From contig NC_087110.1 in assembly GCF_963855985.1 (NCBI RefSeq), positions 12,205,001 through 12,269,000 on the forward strand: DNA of 64,000 nucleotides, written 5' to 3'. The notes under the pieces were generated by a model. The model did no database searches. It was not told the origin of the DNA and worked only from the letters and a program-made list of their open reading frames with translations. The DNA comes from Ostrinia nubilalis (taxonomy: Eukaryota; Arthropoda; Insecta; Lepidoptera; Crambidae). The translations under genes were made by a program, and so were the position numbers. This document shows positions 58,531-64,000 of this stretch, piece by piece. Positions within the stretch are counted from its first letter, which is position 1. Each line of letters starts with the position of its first letter.

Positions 58531-59699
58531 GACGCGCCCCACCTATTTTTGGTCTCGATCGCGCGGGGTGCGGGGAGTTTGCTCCTAGCGGCATTACTGT
58601 AGTATGCGTGATGGATAATGTAGCGTGTACCGATAACACTCAAACATTAGCGGAAGAATGGTGGGGCGCGTCTTCGTGGATGAAACGATCTATAACAGAT
58701 CTCTTTGCTGCTTCTTTGACTATTGTATATGTCATGATTTACCACTTGACCGTCAATGAAACCTCAACCAATAAAGGTCAACGTAATGTGAAAGAAACCT
58801 GAAGACCGAGTGCCGCAGTAGTGTGTATGATTAAAAAAAAGATATTGTGATTGATTAAATGATGTGTTGGATAATCAGGCTCATTTAATCCTGTAATGTT
58901 GATGCTTTGGTTTGGCCAAACTGGTAGACGGTTTGGAGAATGGCAACGATTGTTGAAAGTTAGGTTTAAGAAGAAATATAGCCAAAAGATGCTATAAGAT
59001 GTATCTAGACGTGAAAACAAGCGTGATAATACGAGTAACCGTATGTATAAAATATTCACTTCAAGATAAATCCTTTGTATAGAATTTTGTTTTGGTTCTG
59101 AAGAAGTTTAAAGGGTTGAAATAATTTAGATAATTTAGGACGAATATTTTGTAGAAACAATAGAAGACCATTCCCAATAAGTTTTTATTTGTTAAAAATC
59201 TAGTTATGTAAATAACTAACTATAATAATTATATTTAATATAATATACAAATGCTAGGTGTATCTTCTTCAGTCTAATAATTTTCCAACATGCTATTCTC
59301 ATCGTTCCTAGAATATCTCATGTCAATTTTCTCACTATTTAGAACTATCTTCCAATTTCCCTAATTAAAGTTGGTACAGTAAATTAGTTATAAGATATGA
59401 ATGCGTCCGGATATGTAATTTTAGGGAAAAATCAATTAAAAATTAAATCGTGACCGTAGTTTCTATAATTATGTGTTAAAGAGTAAAATTTACCTATTTA
59501 TAGGTATAAAGCGTGATTGTATATATTGGCTAAAAGAAAGAATATTTACGTTATGTATAATTTTCGTATGTAGGTATGTTAACCCATTGACGAAAATGTT
59601 AAAAAATAGCCAGACCTAGTAAAAAATTAATGTTGAAAGACTTGTGATTATTGTTTTTTTATAGTATTTATAATTGGAATTATTTAGTACTAAATAATT

Positions 59700-59723
59700 A
59701 TTTTTCTTTCTTTCTTTCTTTCT
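59700..59723. repeat. (TTTC)n microsatellite
   Basis: About five CTTT units. Confidence 0.8.
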
Positions 59724-59871
59724 GAAATTATTATCTTGAAAAAAGAAATAAAAATACGGTATTATAAAAATAATATTACCTACATTTCGTAATATTTCTA
59801 AATGTTAAAGATACACTGTAAAAAGTGTAAAAGTATTTATTATTTGTTTCGCATTGAAATGTATGTGCTCA

Positions 59872-59877
59872 AATAAA
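59872..59877 (+). terminator. Patj: Candidate Patj polyadenylation signal
   Basis: AATAAA about 1.9 kb after the stop codon; another lies at 59747-59752. I saw no AATAAA nearer the stop. Only the hexamer supports this. Confidence 0.3.
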
Positions 59878-60849
59878 GAAGCATTTATAATCGTTCGCTT
59901 ACAGGAAATTTGTAACATATCATAGGTGTAAGGTTGAGAGAACATTCGGAAATATTATTAGTTAAAAAATATGAATAATATTGGGTGAAATATTTTATTT
60001 TCAACAAAAAAGACACCAAAGTTAAAATAATAAACATCAGTTTACAAGACTGTCTTTAGAGCCCCAAAAAGTGTGAATTGAAAGTTTTAAAGTTACACAA
60101 TATTTACCAATGTAAAATTTACAAAAAAAAATGATATTATTTTTTACAAAGTTTTATTTTAATAATGTATATTTACATAATAATAGGTTTAATATAGGTA
60201 GCTAGTATTCCAACCAAATTGTAATATAAGGGCAAAGCCTTCTTAAATGACCCTTGCAATTTGACTTAACTACACTCTGTCAATTTGCAAGAAAACCTCT
60301 TGCTATAACAACGTTGGGCCTCTAATATGTACCTACCAGGGGTTTTTGGAACTGACTCTAAATATTATTCTGAGAAGAGCAGTGTACAGTGAAATCAAAT
60401 GGCTTAGGTATATTACAATTGGTGGATGTAAATTACTGTAAGAGTAAATAATTTCAATTTAGTATACGCATCGCAATAAAATGTTGATGAAGTCAAATTT
60501 TGAAAGTCAATAAGAATAGCGTATTCTAGCATTAAGTGAATGTTGTCTAATTTAATTAGGTGCTCTACCTGTATTTTAGGACTAAATGTAACAACTTAAA
60601 ACTCAATTCCGATTTTAAAACGAGTTTCAAGGCTTAGTAGGTTTTACTTTGTCTCAAGACTCAATTTATTTTAAGCCTTGAAACTAATTTCAAATGTGAG
60701 TAAAGTTTTGAGGATAGTTCTAGAATACTAATTACCAGCGAAAGATTTTTATATGTTGCAAAATCACTTGGGATTGTTACTTTTATCATTATCAATTTTA
60801 CATGAAATGAAATTCATATTATTCAAATATTTTATTCAGTACATTAGGC

Positions 60850-60925
60850 CTTTTCCAGGGCACTTATACACGTCCCAAATAAAGCTTGCCCTACCACCAC
60901 TTCGGGACAACATAATAATATTTGC
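60850..60925 (-). mobile_element. LINE 3' UTR fragment
   Basis: In reverse complement, GTCCCGAAGTGGTGGTAGGG and GGGACGTGTATAAGTGCC match the 3' UTR style of the LINE at 25421-26325. Confidence 0.6.
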
Positions 60926-60954
60926 TGAAAAAATGAGGATTTGTTAGAAAACGT

Positions 60955-61090
60955 AGTTTGGGCAGTTCCCTCGGTGGATCTGGTGGTGGGAAGCCCTGGT
61001 CAGCACTCATTATTATATTATATATTATAACCTGGTCGTTGCTTAAATCCTTGGGGGAGGCTTTTGTTAAGCAGTGAACAGGATTTGGTA
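60955..61090 (+). mobile_element. RTE-clade retrotransposon 3' fragment, degraded
   Basis: It has CCCTCGGTGGATCTGGTGG, an AT-rich interruption, then CCTTGGGGGAGGC and AGCAGTGAACAGG. Confidence 0.5.
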
Positions 61091-61462
61091 GAAACAAATA
61101 TAGTAAAGGTAAATAGTATCAATCTCAAAGTATTTAAATACACTAGAGAATTGTTGTGAATTGTTGTAATAGATATAGTTAAGTCGATGTCCGATGCTTT
61201 AAGAGTCTGTGTTAGAAATATATTTATCCAGAAGCTTTGTTATGTGTGTTGCAGAAATAAATGTTGCCAAAGTTATCTACTTCTTTGATTTTTTTGTGGT
61301 GAAAACCACACATGCCCGTAGTTAAACGGAAGAGATAAAAATTACACTGAAAAATCCGCATAGGTATTCCCAAACCTTCTATTTTCATTCGTAAATAATT
61401 GTAAGATATGCTTTTGAATTATTAATTTAAAATTATTAATTAATTTAAAATAAGCTAAAATC

Positions 61463-61580
61463 TACCACCATCAAAAAGTTCCATAACTTTATTGATTTTC
61501 AATACCACGTAGGTATGTTTCCTACCACCATCAAAAAGTTCCACAATTTTATTTAATTTCAATACCACGTAGGTATGTTT
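61463..61580. repeat. Two direct ~60-bp repeats before the second gene's exon
   Basis: CTACCACCATCAAAAAGTTC followed by TTTATT, ATTTTCAATACCACGTAGG and TATGTTT occurs twice (about 61463 and 61523) with minor differences. Confidence 0.75.
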
Positions 61581-61604
61581 TAAAATGATAAAGTTTTGTT
61601 CTAG

Positions 61605-63046
61605 GAATGTATAAACTCCCTGGCGTCAGACGACCACACCGGCATGGACTCTTTCCATGAGTGCCTTCAAGAGTATGGCGAGGGTCTCGAAGTGGTTCAG
61701 ATCTGCCTGGAGCCAGAAGAAGCGTCTATCAAGGACGAGGAATTATCCGCTCTAGGCGACCTTAGTTTAGAAGACTGCAAGAAAGACGAAAGAAAAGGTA
61801 GTAGAGAAAAAGTTAACGGCATCGGTGAGTTCAAATCTTCGAAATCTGACGATTCTTTAGACGAACCAGATGACGACATGACAATAACAGAAGACGATGT
61901 CCTGACTGCCCCTAGAGAGTTAAATTTAAGAAGCAAATCAGCTGATAGAAAAGAAAATGGAGAAAGGAGTCTGTCTAAACAACAGAGTAAAGATATTTCT
62001 ACCTCTGATGAAATGGTTTTTGCTGTCACACCAACAGGCTTAGAAAGAATAAGCTTCGACCGGTATTGGAAGGAGTGTGACGAAAATAAAGTAGAAAAGA
62101 AAAAGTTAGAAGAAATCAAAAGCGATGAGAGTTGGAAGGAATGTATAAATACCCCGAACGATGAAACTATTAGCTTTTACGATGCCACTACTAGAATATC
62201 CGTCCAGGAAGATAGCAATTCGCTGTTGTACATCGATCACGACGTAGATGGCTACGAAACGTGTCTCGACGACGACTCTTCTGCAAAGTGTACAGTGAAA
62301 AATGCTCGTAAATTTTCCAGCGATAAACACATAAAAGAAAAAAGTAAACACGATAAAATAGCTGTTAGAAACAAAGACAACGACGCAAGTGCCAAAACGT
62401 TTGAACAGAACACTGCCAATTCCGTCGACGAGGTGTCGTATACCCGGCCTTACGTGCAGGAGCACATAATTAAGCAGATGAAATCATTGAGAATAGAACC
62501 CTTAAATATAAACATTGCCCATAAGAAGCAAAAGAAAAAAAGCCCGACCAAGCCGTCCAAGCACGAAAGAAAGTGTATCGAATATTACAATGACCAAGAC
62601 GAATGTTTGAAAGAGATTAGACAACAAAAATTAGACGAAGAGGAAAAGAAATATAAAGAGGAACAAAAGAAACTGCTAGATAATAATACAGCTGTGATGG
62701 AGAAGAAATTACAGCTAAAAAAGAAGGACCCAAGTGAAGAATCGACGGATCTTGAAAACAACTACGTTTCGGGATGTCATAAGTGTTTTCTAGAAAATTA
62801 TGCGTATGCCATCACCAAAGCCTATATGGCTGAAGCAAGCGCGTGCAAGTACTGTGAAGTGATACGGGACATGCTAGAAGTTCCTAGAGGTTTAACAGAT
62901 CGGAGAATGTCAGCGCCAGCGCTGGTGAATCTGGAGAGCCCGATATCAGATACTGATGATGAAGACTTGCTGATGGTGCCTGTATCCCAGAATAGGAGAA
63001 AGTCTGCTGGACCCTTGAAGTTTCTTGTGCCTTCTAGAAGAGCGAG
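61605..63046 (+). CDS. Long internal exon of an unrecognised charged protein
   Basis: The acceptor is ttttgttctag, with an in-frame stop formed by its own TAG, so a spliced start is likely; the donor is gtaagt at 63047. It starts in phase 0 and leaves two bases; 480 codons. The first Met is residue 14 (61644). The protein is acidic and Lys/Glu/Ser-rich, probably largely disordered. It contains a basic stretch KKQKKKSPTKPSKHERK, a likely coiled coil (LKEIRQQKLDEEEKKYKEEQ onward), a paired CxxC motif (CHKC, 19 residues, CKYC; near residue 391) that could bind zinc, and a Ser-rich end with RRMSAPALVNLESPISDTDD. I do not recognise the family. Neither its first nor last exon could be placed; all acceptors tried in 63240-63440 run into stops soon after. 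Confidence 0.75.
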
Positions 63047-64000
63047 GTAAGTCTAGGTTTAAGATATTATAAGTTTATTATTTATTTATTGCATCGTTGT
63101 TTATTTGGATTTCAGATTTTAGAAATACAAGTTACCAGCAAACATTATTTTGTTTGATAGCATTACATATCAGAAAACTATCTGAAACTTTGTTAGGAGC
63201 TGGTTTAAACTAACTTGTTCAGAAATTAAAAGTCTCACCTTAAAAAATATCGCAGTTATCAGTGGCGGCGTCGCGTCTTTCAGAAAGCTGTAAATAGGTA
63301 CAATTTCAAACCACAAATCTATTGATTCTTATTCGCCAAGGGCAGCGTATGAGGTATTATTAGCAACAGTAGTTTTCTTCCATTTTCTATTTTTACTTTA
63401 TTGAATGTGACAAACAGATGAACCAAGAGATTTCCTGTCGCACGTGACACTAATGCGATGAAGTCTTACAATAAGGACATTTCTAATACGATCCCTTTAT
63501 ACAGCACAAGCAAAAACGGACTCTACTTTTATTACAAAAAGGTTTCATTTCTAACAAAACGTGACAAATTCCACATGAGCATCAATTTCCAGAGCAAACT
63601 AAACTTTGACGTGAAAGATATAGGAAATAGTTTTGATGGAAGGGAAGAATGTGTGATCTTGCGAATAACATTGGTGTTTAATATGAAACTCAAGTTCAAG
63701 TTGAAAAGAATTGGTTCAATGTTAACGACGTCGTGAAAACGTTCGAACATTTGGCACGATGCCGCGACATCCATCATTTATGTCTATATCTACAAATAAC
63801 TGCTGTATCTTTTCGAATATTTGTGAAATACGAAATAGACAAATACGTTGAAGAAAATGATGAATAAAAATAGATTATTGCTACTGATAGTCGTGATACA
63901 TAAAACTCTATCATTGATAAAAGATAAATAATCTTATGAGGTCTGCAAATATTTTAGAAAAAGATCTTCTAAGGCCTTCTAAGGTCTTCTAATCATAATA
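63047..64000 (+). other. Downstream intron or 3' region of the second gene
   Basis: AT-rich. The open frame at 63458-63736 (92 codons, Lys/Phe-rich) has no family I recognise and no clear splice support. The end has AAGGTCTTCTAA-type short repeats at 63965-63992. Confidence 0.4.

Larger units (their letters stand above)
57973..61604 (+). other. Patj 3' UTR and intergenic/intronic DNA
   Basis: It holds a Jockey-type LINE end (58318-58530), a (TTTC)n run (59700-59723), AATAAA signals at 59747 and 59872, an inverted LINE 3' UTR piece (60850-60925), an RTE fragment (60955-61090), and a direct repeat at 61463-61580 (CTACCACCATCAAAAAGTTC, period about 60 bp) just before the next exon. The first exon of the downstream gene was not found. 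Confidence 0.55.

Noticed and set aside
63458..63736. A 92-codon open frame after the second gene's exon.
   Set aside because: Lys/Phe-rich AT-biased sequence with no supported acceptor in phase; could be real but not supportable.

Overview
This window is eukaryotic nuclear DNA, almost certainly from a lepidopteran insect. GC-rich exons with GT...AG boundaries lie in AT-rich introns packed with transposon families typical of moths and butterflies: RTE-clade 3' ends, R1- and I-type LINEs, GC-tipped SINE-like repeats and many short inverted-repeat MITEs. I cannot name the species.

One large plus-strand gene spans 5496-57972. I could join 15 exons whose phases agree at every junction (2097 nt, 698 codons plus stop). 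They encode the C-terminal half of one PDZ domain, three complete PDZ domains and a short C-terminal tail. Four PDZ domains with proline/acidic linkers fit Patj, the scaffold of the apical Crumbs polarity complex. Its L27 domain and the first half of PDZ1 would lie upstream of the window. A second plus-strand gene is represented by one long internal exon (61605-63046) for a charged, Lys/Glu-rich protein with a paired CxxC motif that I do not recognise.

The unusual feature is that many Patj exon-intron boundaries are tandemly duplicated inside the neighbouring introns. Exon 1 has one extra 3' part. Exon 2 has four. Exon 3 has a duplicated acceptor tract. Exon 4 has two extra acceptor/5' parts. 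Exon 8 has two extra 29-codon 3' parts. Exon 10 has three nearly whole copies plus five fragments. Exon 13, the core of PDZ4, has about 35 copies and fragments over 9 kb (45.6-54.8 kb), including a near-identical 1281-bp tandem block. Where reading frames survive, the differences between copies are mostly synonymous (hand tallies in the findings). Three exon 13 copies are open 153-bp, phase-symmetric units behind a shared CAG. This is either an unrecorded kind of exon-boundary amplification or a reservoir of alternative PDZ segments. RNA data would decide.

Layout: 1-5495 upstream intron rich in repeats; 5.5-17.2 kb exons 1-4; 17.2-27.9 kb one long intron; 28-37.9 kb exons 5-10; 37.9-43.2 kb exon 10 array, split by an R1 LINE and a Harbinger element; 43.2-45.8 kb exons 11-13; 45.8-55.3 kb exon 13 array; 56.3-58 kb exons 14-15; 58-61.6 kb 3' UTR and intergenic DNA; 61.6-64 kb second gene. 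Several insertions are bounded by exact target-site duplications. Exon coordinates were set by eye from frame and splice consensus; no search or transcript data were available.
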